NCBI GenBank assembly: GCA_017444645.1
Contig: JAFSWG010000026.1
Coordinates: 1 to 35,294 of the forward strand
Reading direction: 5' to 3'
Source of the DNA: Acholeplasmatales bacterium
Lineage (GTDB): Bacteria > Bacillota_I > Bacilli_A > Acholeplasmatales > Anaeroplasmataceae
DNA: 35,294 bases
The stretch's first letter is position 1. Each line of letters starts with the position of its first letter. The translations under genes and the position numbers were made by a program. This document shows, one piece after another, positions 27,460 to 35,294 of this stretch. Under the pieces are notes generated by a model. The model was not told the DNA's origin. It saw only the letters and a list, made by a program, of their open reading frames with translations, and did not search any database.

Positions 27460-28962
27460 ATGGTTGATGAAGAAATTGAATTAGAGGATATGGAATCAGA
27501 TATAAAAAAAGAAGAAATTGAATCTAAACGTGTATTAAAGAATATAATAATTGTTTTAATTAGTAACATTTTCTCCATCTTATCAGGTATTTTAGTTGGT
27601 TTTATAATTCCCAAAATGATGGGTGTATCAGAATATGGTTATTATAAAACATTCTCACTTTATTCTTCATATATTGGTATTTTACATTTAGGTTTTATTG
27701 ATGGTATTTATTTAAAATTTGCTGGAAAGAAAATAGAAGAGCTAAATAAAGAAAAATTTAGATTATATTTTAGATTTTTATTTTTGATGCAGCTACTAAT
27801 GACAGGAGTAGTATTATTAATAGCTTTATGTTTCTTAAATACTAATTATTTTATTATCTTAGTATTTGTTGCATTAGATATATTAGCAACTAATATAATT
27901 ACATATTACGAATTTATTAGTCAAATTACGCTTCAATTTAAAAGAATTTCATTAAGAAATATTATAAGAAATTCATTAAATATTGTTGCTATCGTAATTT
28001 TATATTTATTATATAGGTTTAATAACGTTGTAATATATAACTACATCTACACTGCAATAGTAGTTGGATTACAATACGTTATGGCTATTTGGTATGTTAT
28101 TTCATATAAAAATCTAAGTTTTGGTAAAGCAGCAAAATTTAAGGATGAGTTAAAGAATATTAAAGATTTATTTAAAGTTGGTATACAATTATTATTGGCC
28201 ACTTTAATTGGTCAATTAATGTTTATTGCAGATCAGCAAATTGTTAATGTATTCTTTGATAATGATACTTATTCAACATATGCATTTGCATATACAATGA
28301 TTAATTTAATTACAATTGCGACAAGTGCGATTTCTACAGTTTTATATCCTACTTTAAAAATAATGAATAATGAAACTGTTAAGAATAAATATTCTACTTT
28401 AAATTCATATTTATTAATGTTTGTTTCATTATGTTTATTAATATATTTTCCATTATATGTCATTATAAATAAATTTTTACCACAATATGTTTCTTCATTA
28501 TCTATATTTGTAATAATCCTACCTGGTGTATTAATATCATCAAGTATAGCTGTTATAAAATATAATTGTTACAAGACATTTAATAAAATAAAAAGTTATT
28601 TCTTAAAATCATTAGTAATGCTTATAGTCGCAGTAGTAGCTGATATTATTGTTTACTTTATATTTAAAAGTACAATATCAATTTCAATTGTATCTATTGC
28701 TGTATTGGCAACATGGTATTTATTAGTAGAATACTATTTTATTAAAGAATTTAAAGTAAAATGGATTAAGAATTTTATTTATATGTGTTTTATTATAGGG
28801 GGATTTTATGGAATTAATTATATTCCAAATATATATTTAGCTGGTGTATCATATTTGGGTTATTATATATTACTTACCCTATTATTTTATTTTGAAATTG
28901 TTAAAGGATTTTTTATTGATATTAAAGGATTTTTTAGGAGTAAAATCAAAAAGTCAGTTTAA
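27460..28962 (+). CDS. polysaccharide flippase (Wzx-like)
   Basis: A 500-aa membrane protein with about twelve to fourteen helices, of the oligosaccharide-lipid exporter group (MOP superfamily), that would move the lipid-linked repeat unit across the membrane. The first helix pair, ILSGILVGFIIPKMMGVSEYG, is typical of Wzx in its wording. An acidic cytoplasmic N terminus of about 25 residues (DEEIELEDMESD) comes before it and is longer than usual. An internal ATG at 27490 lacks a suitably spaced ribosome-binding site. The site before 27460 (GAGATGAG) is also modest. It lies between rfbB and the ligase-like gene. Confidence 0.88.
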   Translation: MVDEEIELEDMESDIKKEEIESKRVLKNIIIVLISNIFSILSGILVGFIIPKMMGVSEYGYYKTFSLYSSYIGILHLGFIDGIYLKFAGKKIEELNKEKFRLYFRFLFLMQLLMTGVVLLIALCFLNTNYFIILVFVALDILATNIITYYEFISQITLQFKRISLRNIIRNSLNIVAIVILYLLYRFNNVVIYNYIYTAIVVGLQYVMAIWYVISYKNLSFGKAAKFKDELKNIKDLFKVGIQLLLATLIGQLMFIADQQIVNVFFDNDTYSTYAFAYTMINLITIATSAISTVLYPTLKIMNNETVKNKYSTLNSYLLMFVSLCLLIYFPLYVIINKFLPQYVSSLSIFVIILPGVLISSSIAVIKYNCYKTFNKIKSYFLKSLVMLIVAVVADIIVYFIFKSTISISIVSIAVLATWYLLVEYYFIKEFKVKWIKNFIYMCFIIGGFYGINYIPNIYLAGVSYLGYYILLTLLFYFEIVKGFFIDIKGFFRSKIKKSV

Positions 28963-28973
28963 GAGGTTCTAAA

Positions 28974-30398
28974 ATGTTATCTATTTTTAAACAAAAATGG
29001 TTATCTGAATTAAATAATAACTGGATATTTGAATATTTAATAACTTTAACATTTGTTATTATTGGTATACTTGGATGGTTTATATCTTATAATTTTTCTA
29101 TTTGTATATTAGTTTTAACAATAGGATTATTATTAGTATTTAATGATTTCAAATATATTATTCCCGCTGGATTATGTTTATTATTCTCGTATAATGCTGG
29201 ATATACTGCAAATACATTTCCAGTAGAAATAGCATTATATGCAGGTATATTTATATTATTATTAATTGGTTATACTATTTATAATTTTAAAAAAATTAAT
29301 TTAAAAAAGCCAAAATCATATATAGGTATAGCATTGCTTACTGTTTCATGTATAATTCCAATTTTTTGGAATAAGGCGATTACAGAAGAAAGTAGAATAA
29401 TGTATGCAATTTATTTCACTTGGGTTTTATATATAGTTATATATTTTATATTTGGAATGAATTTATCTAAACATTCATTAAGAATAGTTATATTCACATT
29501 AAGTGCAATAAGTGTATTAATATCATTTGAATGTGGAATTAAGGTTCTTGAGATGCATAGAGCTAATCCTGATGAAAGTATTTTTAATTTTATATATTCA
29601 TTAGGATGGGGAATATGTAATGAAGCAGGAATAATGCTATGTTTTTGTATGCCTTTCATTTTTTACGAAATTATTAAGACAAAAAATCCAATAATATCTT
29701 TGGTTTGTGTTTTGAAAATGATTATTTCATTAGTTGGTATTGTTTTAACAGCTTCTAGAGCTGCTGTATTTTTTGGTTTTATTGAATTTTTTGTATTAAC
29801 AATATTAATGATTATTTTTTCTAAAAACAAGCTTACTAATATTGTTTTTTTATTATTATTTTTAGGATTAGGAATATTATATGTTCAATTATATTTTGGA
29901 ATACCAAGATTATTTGATGATGTAAAAAATATATTATATAACAATATATTTGATGGAAATGGTAGAGAAAGATTATATAATAATGCTATTAATTTATTTA
30001 ATACAAATTTCTTAACTAGAATATTAGGATCAGGTATAATAAGTGAATTTGAATATAGATGGTCATTTGGTGAATATGGAAGTGTATTTGTAGTTTATCA
30101 TTCTACATTCTTTGAAACGCTTGTTATGGGTGGAATAGTTGGAATATGCTTCTTATTAATTCACTTTTTCGAAAAATATAAGCAATTATGGAAAAAGGAA
30201 TTACCTTTTTCTTTAACAATGTTAGTTGGATATTTATTAGTAGATATATATGGAATGCTAGATAATACATATGGAATGTATTATTATATGATACCACTTG
30301 TTATATTGATGGCATCCTTAGATAATGATATAGATACTAATATATTTGAGAATGAAGATTCTAATGAATTAATTTTTGCAGAATCAAAAGGAGAATAA
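28974..30398 (+). CDS. O-antigen ligase/polymerase-family membrane protein
   Basis: A 474-aa protein with ten or more hydrophobic helices. The segment VLTASRAAVFFGF matches the conserved SRxx region of the WaaL/Wzy_C family. The long extracytoplasmic loop (about residues 315-375) is followed by YHSTFFETLVMGGIVG, the position of the family's conserved histidine. The family covers both polymerases and glycan ligases. As the operon already encodes a different Wzy-like protein, this one may attach the finished chain to its acceptor, but the roles could be reversed. The C terminus is short and acidic. It ends one base before glmM. Confidence 0.82.
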   Translation: MLSIFKQKWLSELNNNWIFEYLITLTFVIIGILGWFISYNFSICILVLTIGLLLVFNDFKYIIPAGLCLLFSYNAGYTANTFPVEIALYAGIFILLLIGYTIYNFKKINLKKPKSYIGIALLTVSCIIPIFWNKAITEESRIMYAIYFTWVLYIVIYFIFGMNLSKHSLRIVIFTLSAISVLISFECGIKVLEMHRANPDESIFNFIYSLGWGICNEAGIMLCFCMPFIFYEIIKTKNPIISLVCVLKMIISLVGIVLTASRAAVFFGFIEFFVLTILMIIFSKNKLTNIVFLLLFLGLGILYVQLYFGIPRLFDDVKNILYNNIFDGNGRERLYNNAINLFNTNFLTRILGSGIISEFEYRWSFGEYGSVFVVYHSTFFETLVMGGIVGICFLLIHFFEKYKQLWKKELPFSLTMLVGYLLVDIYGMLDNTYGMYYYMIPLVILMASLDNDIDTNIFENEDSNELIFAESKGE

Positions 30399-30399
30399 C

Positions 30400-31689
30400 A
30401 TGAAATATTTTGGTACAGATGGTATTAGAGGAATACCTAATGAAAAATTAACAGTAGATTTAGTAACAAAATTAGGTATGGCATTAACAGCTTTAAATAA
30501 TAAAAATGTGGTTTTAGCAACTGACACAAGATTATCTAAAGATATGCTAGCGCAAGCTATTAGTGCGGGTGCCTTATCAAAAGGGCTAAATGTTGAATTT
30601 TTAGGTATAATTCCTACTCCAGCATTAATATATTATTCTTATGTTCATAAGGCTACAGGTATAATGATTACTGCATCACATAATCCATACACTGATAATG
30701 GTATTAAAGTGTTAAAAAATGGAATTAAATTATCTGAAGAAGATGAATTAAAAATAGAATCATTAATTGATAATCCAAAAGAAGATAAAACTGAAATTGG
30801 TAAATATATAATTAATGATAATGCTAAAGAAGAATATGTTGATTTTATTAAAAAGCATATTATAAAAACAAATTTAAAAATTGTATTAGATACAGCCAAT
30901 GGAGCTACTTATAAAACTGCAGAAATGATATTTAATGATATTACATCAAACTTAACAATTATTGCGAATAATCCAGATGGATATAATATCAATAATGGCT
31001 GTGGTTCAACTCATTTAGAACTATTAAAGAAAAAGGTTCTAGAAATTAAAGCTGATATAGGATTCGCTTTTGATGGTGATGGAGATAGAGTTCTTGCTGT
31101 AGATAAGAATGGAAATATAATAGATGGCGATATGCTAATTTATATATTAGCTAGATATTTAAAACAAAATAATAAATTAAATAACAATTCAATCGCATTA
31201 TCTATGATGAGTAATTTAGGATTAATCAAATCATTAAATGAATATGGAATCAATGTAATAGAAACTAATGTTGGTGATAAATATATAGTTAAAGCACTAT
31301 TTGAAAATCATTTATCAGTAGGTGGAGAAAATAGTGGTCATATTATATTACCAGATTTATTCCATACAGGTGATGGTGTATTTGTTGCATCACAAATAAT
31401 TAAAATATTAGAAGAAACAAATACATCTATAGATGATTGGTTAAAAGATGTTAAGATGTATGCCGATAAAATGGTTAACATTAAAGTAAACGATAAAAAA
31501 GCAGTACTAAATAATCAAAAATTATTTGATACTGTAGAAGAAATAAAAAAAGAATTAAAAAATGATTGTAAAATAATAATAAGAGCATCTGGAACAGAAG
31601 ATTTAATTAGAGTATCTGTTATGGCTCAGAATGAAGCAGATGTATTAAAATATAGTGAATGCTTAGTTAATTTAGTTAAAAGTATTTGA
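30400..31689 (+). CDS. glmM: phosphoglucosamine mutase
   Basis: GlmM converts glucosamine-6-phosphate to glucosamine-1-phosphate, between GlmS and GlmU on the way to UDP-GlcNAc. The 429-aa protein begins KYFGTDGIRG. The phosphoserine loop is TASHNPYTDNGIKVL, the metal site AFDGDGDRVLAVD, the sugar-binding loop GGENSGHI and the phosphate site RASGTEDLIRV. All four domains are present though it is slightly shorter than the usual 445 residues. The ATG at 30400 follows AAAAGGAG; an in-frame ATG at 30376 lies in the end of the previous gene and is rejected. glmS, the preceding pathway step, is the first gene of the same operon. Confidence 0.95.
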   Translation: MKYFGTDGIRGIPNEKLTVDLVTKLGMALTALNNKNVVLATDTRLSKDMLAQAISAGALSKGLNVEFLGIIPTPALIYYSYVHKATGIMITASHNPYTDNGIKVLKNGIKLSEEDELKIESLIDNPKEDKTEIGKYIINDNAKEEYVDFIKKHIIKTNLKIVLDTANGATYKTAEMIFNDITSNLTIIANNPDGYNINNGCGSTHLELLKKKVLEIKADIGFAFDGDGDRVLAVDKNGNIIDGDMLIYILARYLKQNNKLNNNSIALSMMSNLGLIKSLNEYGINVIETNVGDKYIVKALFENHLSVGGENSGHIILPDLFHTGDGVFVASQIIKILEETNTSIDDWLKDVKMYADKMVNIKVNDKKAVLNNQKLFDTVEEIKKELKNDCKIIIRASGTEDLIRVSVMAQNEADVLKYSECLVNLVKSI

Positions 31690-31700
31690 TTGGAGAAAAT

Positions 31701-33257
31701 ATGACAATTAATGAAAGAAGAAGTCTTCCTTTATGGAAGAAGGTTGTTGCAATATTAATATCTATATTAGCATTTGGATTCCAAGCTTTTTTAATTGTCT
31801 TATTTTTTATTGTTTTAGCTTCTTTCGAAGGAGAATTTTATAAATCTGTAGTTGGAATATTATTTATATTCTTTCAATTAATTGGAATAGGATATGTATT
31901 ATATATATTAAGAAAACCTATATCTTTAAATTATAAATTGACTTGGACTTTCTTAATATTAATATCACCTATTCCTTTTTGTCTTTTATATACATTAAAT
32001 AGTAATACTAAAAAGTTATCTAGAAAAAAACAAAAGATGTTTAATAATGCTTTTAAGGAATTAAAGGTTGAATATAATGAAACAATAAATGATGATTATG
32101 ATTTAAAACCAATTATCAATAGTATAAGAATTAATAATAGGAATTTTCCAGTTTTTTCTAATACTGAATATAAGTTTTTTAATGACGCAGAAATAAAACA
32201 TTATGATATGATAGAAGAACTAAAGAAAGCAGAAAAATATATATTATTAGAATATTTTATTATTGCTGAAGGATATGTAATGGATTCAGTTTTTGAAGTA
32301 TTAAATGAAAGAGCAAATAATGGAGTAAAAATATATTTTTTATATGATGATGTTGGTTCTAAGGGCTTATCTGTAATAAAATTAGTAAAGAGATTATCAA
32401 ATATTAAAAATATTAGTATTAATAATTATCAACCCCTTGGTAATAATTATAATTTAATGTTCAATTATAGAGATCATAGAAAGATTTGTGTAATTGATGG
32501 TAAAATTGCATATTGTGGTGGAGATAATTTAGCAGATGAATATATTCATAAAAAGGAAAGATTTGGTTTTTGGAGAGATAATTGTGGAAAATATGAAGGA
32601 CCTGCAGTAATGTCTTTTGTGTATTTGTTTTCACAAATGTGGTATCTATCAACTAAACAAATAATATTTAATGATTTACCACCATCTACTTACGAAGAAG
32701 TCGAAGGGAATGGATATATAATCCCATTTGGAGATGGTCCATCTTCATCAAGAAATCTTGCGTACGATTCGTTTATGGCAATGATTATTAATGCTAAAAA
32801 TTATTTATATATTTCTACACCATATTTAATAACAGATGAAGCTATGCTTACAGCGATTGAAGCAAAAGCTAAATGTGGATTAGATGTAAAAATATTAATG
32901 CCTGGAATTCCAGATAAAAAACCAGTTTTTTATATGGGAAGAAGTTCATATAGTAGATTATTACATGCAGGAGTTAAAATATATGAGATAACTGGATGTT
33001 TTAATCATGCTAAAAATATTATTGTTGATGATAGATATGCGTTTGAAGGAACAATAAATATGGATTATAGAAGCTTATTTTTACATTATGAATGTGGAGC
33101 AATTATAATGGATAATCCAGAAATATATAAAATGAGAAATGATTTTATTAAGACTTTATCAAAATCTGAACAGGTATTAAAGGAAGAATGGGAAAAGCGT
33201 CCTTTAATTCAAAAAATAATCGCTTTTATTTTAAATATAATAGCTCCATTTTTTTAA
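31701..33257 (+). CDS. cls: cardiolipin synthase
   Basis: A 518-aa phospholipase-D-family enzyme that joins two phosphatidylglycerols to cardiolipin. Two hydrophobic helices at the N terminus (about 15-70) are followed by two HKD motifs: YRDHRKICVIDGKIAYCGG and FNHAKNIIVDDRYAFEGT. GGDNLADEYIHK and NMDYRSLFLHYE support cls over other PLD proteins. The ATG at 31701 has TTGGAG at 31690-31695; the in-frame TTG at 31686 overlaps the glmM stop and lacks such a site. It is the last gene before the terminator. Lipid synthesis is not an evident part of the glycan pathway, so it may simply ride on the transcript. Confidence 0.93.
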   Translation: MTINERRSLPLWKKVVAILISILAFGFQAFLIVLFFIVLASFEGEFYKSVVGILFIFFQLIGIGYVLYILRKPISLNYKLTWTFLILISPIPFCLLYTLNSNTKKLSRKKQKMFNNAFKELKVEYNETINDDYDLKPIINSIRINNRNFPVFSNTEYKFFNDAEIKHYDMIEELKKAEKYILLEYFIIAEGYVMDSVFEVLNERANNGVKIYFLYDDVGSKGLSVIKLVKRLSNIKNISINNYQPLGNNYNLMFNYRDHRKICVIDGKIAYCGGDNLADEYIHKKERFGFWRDNCGKYEGPAVMSFVYLFSQMWYLSTKQIIFNDLPPSTYEEVEGNGYIIPFGDGPSSSRNLAYDSFMAMIINAKNYLYISTPYLITDEAMLTAIEAKAKCGLDVKILMPGIPDKKPVFYMGRSSYSRLLHAGVKIYEITGCFNHAKNIIVDDRYAFEGTINMDYRSLFLHYECGAIIMDNPEIYKMRNDFIKTLSKSEQVLKEEWEKRPLIQKIIAFILNIIAPFF

Positions 33258-33271
33258 AAATTAATAGATAA

Positions 33272-33317
33272 AAAATCCGAAGAAATAAATACTATTTTTA
33301 TAAAAACTTCGGATTTT
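33272..33317. terminator. terminator at the end of the glycan operon
   Basis: A perfect 11-bp stem AAAATCCGAAG (33272-33282) with CTTCGGATTTT (33307-33317) around a 24-base AT-only loop. Both ends are A/T runs. It is the first clear terminator after glmS on this strand. Confidence 0.82.
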
Positions 33318-33328
33318 ATATTATATTT

Positions 33329-33388
33329 TTATGAAAATAATTTTCATAATAAATAACGATTGTTTAAGAGATTAAATTATATTATAAT
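33329..33388 (+). promoter_or_regulatory. promoter of the HD-GYP gene with an upstream Fur-box-like palindrome
   Basis: TTGTTT (33360-33365), 17 bases and TATAAT (33383-33388) form the promoter. Ten bases before it lies TTATGAAAA-TAA-TTTTCATAA (33329-33349). Its core, TGAAAAT-A-ATTTTCA, has the 7-1-7 shape of Fur-family operators (B. subtilis Fur: TGATAAT-N-ATTATCA), with one difference per arm. Confidence 0.6.
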
Positions 33389-33421
33389 TTATATACTTTG
33401 GGGATTTTTGGGAGTGATACA

Positions 33422-35294
33422 ATGAATTATAACGATTATACTAAGCATAATATTAACAAAGATATTGAAAACGCTTCATCTAAATATTATTACAATAGTA
33501 GTACTGTAATGAAATATTTAAGAAAAGTGTTAAATGAAATAAACCACGGTTATATGGATAGTGGGTTACGTACTGGATTTATTATGAAAAGATATATTGA
33601 AAAATATAAAATCAATCCAGAAAGAGGACCAAAATTAGTATTATTATGTTTATTAAAAGATATTGGATTATTTTATCAAGATGATTATATTCCAAAAGAT
33701 AATCACGCCCTTGCCGCAGCCTCTAGCTTTTTATTTCTAAATTATTGTTCACCATTAAAGGATGATGCTAAGCCACTTTTTTATTACAAGGCTAAATATA
33801 TTCCAGACATTGATAATGATGATTATAAATATGGTTTATTAATGACATTAATTAATCAAATTGTAATGTATGATTATCAAGAATATACATTAGATGAAAT
33901 GGAAGATTTATTAAAAAGAGAAAAGAATAAATATGATCCTGAACAGGTTAGAAATGTAATTAAATTATTAAGAAAAGAAGAAGACATTTTAGAAAAGCTT
34001 AATAATAAAACTAGTCTTTATATTTATGAAACTCAAAATTATATATTACAAACTCCATTTACAGATGAAGAATTATTGGGATTTATAAATACAACTAATT
34101 TCTCATTTGAATTTCATAATCATGAAACTTTAGCTCATACAGTTACTGTAGCTGTAATAGCTAGAGCTTTAGCAAAAAAATCTAGATTACCTGATAGTAT
34201 GTGTGAGGAAGTATATCTTGCAGGTTTAGTTCATGATATTGGTAAGATTAGAGTACCAAAGGAAGTATTATGCTACCCAGGTCGTTTAGAAGGTGATATG
34301 TTAAAGGAAATGCAAAGACATGTTACTTATACTAAAGAAATATTAGAGGGAAGCTTCAGTTATAAAATAGTAGAAATTGCATCTAATCACCATGAAAAAT
34401 TAGATGGATCAGGATACCCCAGAGCCTTAAGAGCTATTGATTTATCAATTGGCGATAAGATTATTGCGGTAGCTGATATTGCTAGTGCCTTATATTGTAG
34501 AAGAAGTTATAAAGCATCTTTCCCTGCTGAAAAAATAATATCTATTTTAGAATCAGACGCTGAAGCAGGAAAAATTGATAAAAGAATAGTTGAACATCTT
34601 GTTGATAATTATGATGAAATCATGGGTGAAGCTAAAGAAAGAGAAACTATTGTTTTAAAAATGTATGCTGCAATGAAAGAAAAATATGAAGCATTGAAAA
34701 AATCTAATGTTTTATATCATTTCTTCGATAAGAACAATAATAATGTAGATGCAATTTTTGAAAATAATATTAAATTACCTAAAGATATATCAAAAGATTC
34801 TACAACATATGGTGAATTAGATAAAAATTATGTTGGTGATGAATTTGAAGTAATATCTACGAATTTATCAATAGAAGATGAAGAAAATGATACTGATAAT
34901 TCATCTTTAGATAATATGGAACCAGAAAAATCAATAACTTTAGATAATTCATCAGAAGAAATATATTTAGAAGATGACAATGAAAATGTAGAATCTATAG
35001 AAGATAGTAATCAAGAAGATTTAGATGCATCAGATACTGAAGAAATAGAAACTGAAGAAAATATAAATTCAACAGAAGATAATTCTAGTGAAAGTGAATC
35101 ATCAGATACTGATTCATATAATAATGATTATAGTGAAGATGTAAAAGAAGATGACGATTCTTTAGATGATGAAGAAGATGACGATGAAGAATCTAATCCA
35201 TTTAAATCACCATTTTCAAAATTTGATCCTAGAAAAATGATCATTCCTGGTGCTAAAACTTATAGTGACGACGAAGACGATGATGATGACGAGG
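33422..35294 (+). CDS. HD-GYP domain protein with long acidic tail, 3'-truncated by the window edge
   Basis: The frame stays open for 624 codons to the end of the window. Residues 240-390 form an HD-GYP domain, the class of metal-dependent phosphodiesterases that degrade cyclic-di-GMP or related dinucleotides: LVHDIGKIRVP (His271-Asp272), a histidine in MQRH, and HHEKLDGSGYP (323-333). The following VADIASAL keeps the ligand Asp but differs from the usual VADVFDAL. The first 230 residues are helical-looking and match no sensor domain I recognise, and no membrane helix is seen. From about residue 475 the protein becomes rich in Asp, Glu, Ser and Asn, broken only by NPFKSPFSKFDPRKMIIPG near 597. 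The start ATG follows GGGAGTGAT (33410-33418). Confidence 0.9.
   Translation, partial: MNYNDYTKHNINKDIENASSKYYYNSSTVMKYLRKVLNEINHGYMDSGLRTGFIMKRYIEKYKINPERGPKLVLLCLLKDIGLFYQDDYIPKDNHALAAASSFLFLNYCSPLKDDAKPLFYYKAKYIPDIDNDDYKYGLLMTLINQIVMYDYQEYTLDEMEDLLKREKNKYDPEQVRNVIKLLRKEEDILEKLNNKTSLYIYETQNYILQTPFTDEELLGFINTTNFSFEFHNHETLAHTVTVAVIARALAKKSRLPDSMCEEVYLAGLVHDIGKIRVPKEVLCYPGRLEGDMLKEMQRHVTYTKEILEGSFSYKIVEIASNHHEKLDGSGYPRALRAIDLSIGDKIIAVADIASALYCRRSYKASFPAEKIISILESDAEAGKIDKRIVEHLVDNYDEIMGEAKERETIVLKMYAAMKEKYEALKKSNVLYHFFDKNNNNVDAIFENNIKLPKDISKDSTTYGELDKNYVGDEFEVISTNLSIEDEENDTDNSSLDNMEPEKSITLDNSSEEIYLEDDNENVESIEDSNQEDLDASDTEEIETEENINSTEDNSSESESSDTDSYNNDYSEDVKEDDDSLDDEEDDDEESNPFKSPFSKFDPRKMIIPGAKTYSDDEDDDDDE

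Noticed and set aside
10700..31700. Mycoplasma-type code (TGA as Trp) given the very low GC content
   Set aside because: TGA closes several genes in the expected place (polymerase, glmM, HipA partner), and conserved Trp residues use TGG.
35150..35294. Tandem DNA repeat at the right edge
   Set aside because: The GAT/GAC/GAA/GAG runs are irregular acidic codons in frame with the HD-GYP protein, not a unit repeated in register.

Overview
The window is strongly AT-rich, uses the standard genetic code (TGA is a real stop, for example at 10716-10718, 21508-21510 and 31687-31689) and has classic low-GC Gram-positive signals: purine-rich Shine-Dalgarno sites, TTG/GTG starts, short hairpin-plus-T-run terminators and a T-box leader. 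This points to a low-GC member of Bacillota, probably an uncultured host-associated Bacilli/Erysipelotrichia-type lineage. The sequence alone does not settle the genus.

Left part (1-10.7 kb). The window opens inside gyrB, followed by gyrA and a tiny lipoprotein gene, closed by a terminator. A large helicase of the XPD/DinG type with an N-terminal PD-(D/E)XK nuclease-like domain follows under its own promoter. Next come an NAD-synthesis pair (nadE plus a NadM-like adenylyltransferase) and, on the minus strand, a HIT protein with an unknown membrane protein. Convergent transcription is ended by one symmetrical terminator (7806-7835). The HIT promoter lies back-to-back with that of a HipA-like kinase gene. 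The two -35 boxes form the arms of one palindrome, and the kinase gene overlaps a second gene that looks like the detached N-terminal part of HipA.

Middle and right part (10.7-33.3 kb). asnS is preceded by a complete T-box leader. From glmS to cls, 18 genes run on the plus strand with gaps of at most 42 bases or with overlaps, and with no visible terminator until 33272. This looks like one long surface-glycan operon. GlmS and GlmM at its ends supply amino sugar. A membrane 4,6-dehydratase and an aminotransferase make an amino-deoxy sugar nucleotide. A PglC/WbaP-like phosphoglycosyltransferase loads it on the lipid carrier and two family-2 glycosyltransferases extend the unit. RfbA/C/D/B provide dTDP-L-rhamnose. 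A LicD protein, an IspD/TarI-like cytidylyltransferase and an extended SDR probably provide and attach a phospho-substituent. Wzx exports the unit, and Wzy-like and O-antigen-ligase-like proteins polymerise or attach it. cls (cardiolipin synthase) closes the run.

Right edge (33.3-35.3 kb). After a strong terminator and a Fur-box-like palindrome, a promoter drives an HD-GYP protein whose C-terminal part is a long Asp/Glu/Ser-rich tail running off the window. No CRISPR array, insertion sequence, tRNA or rRNA gene was seen.
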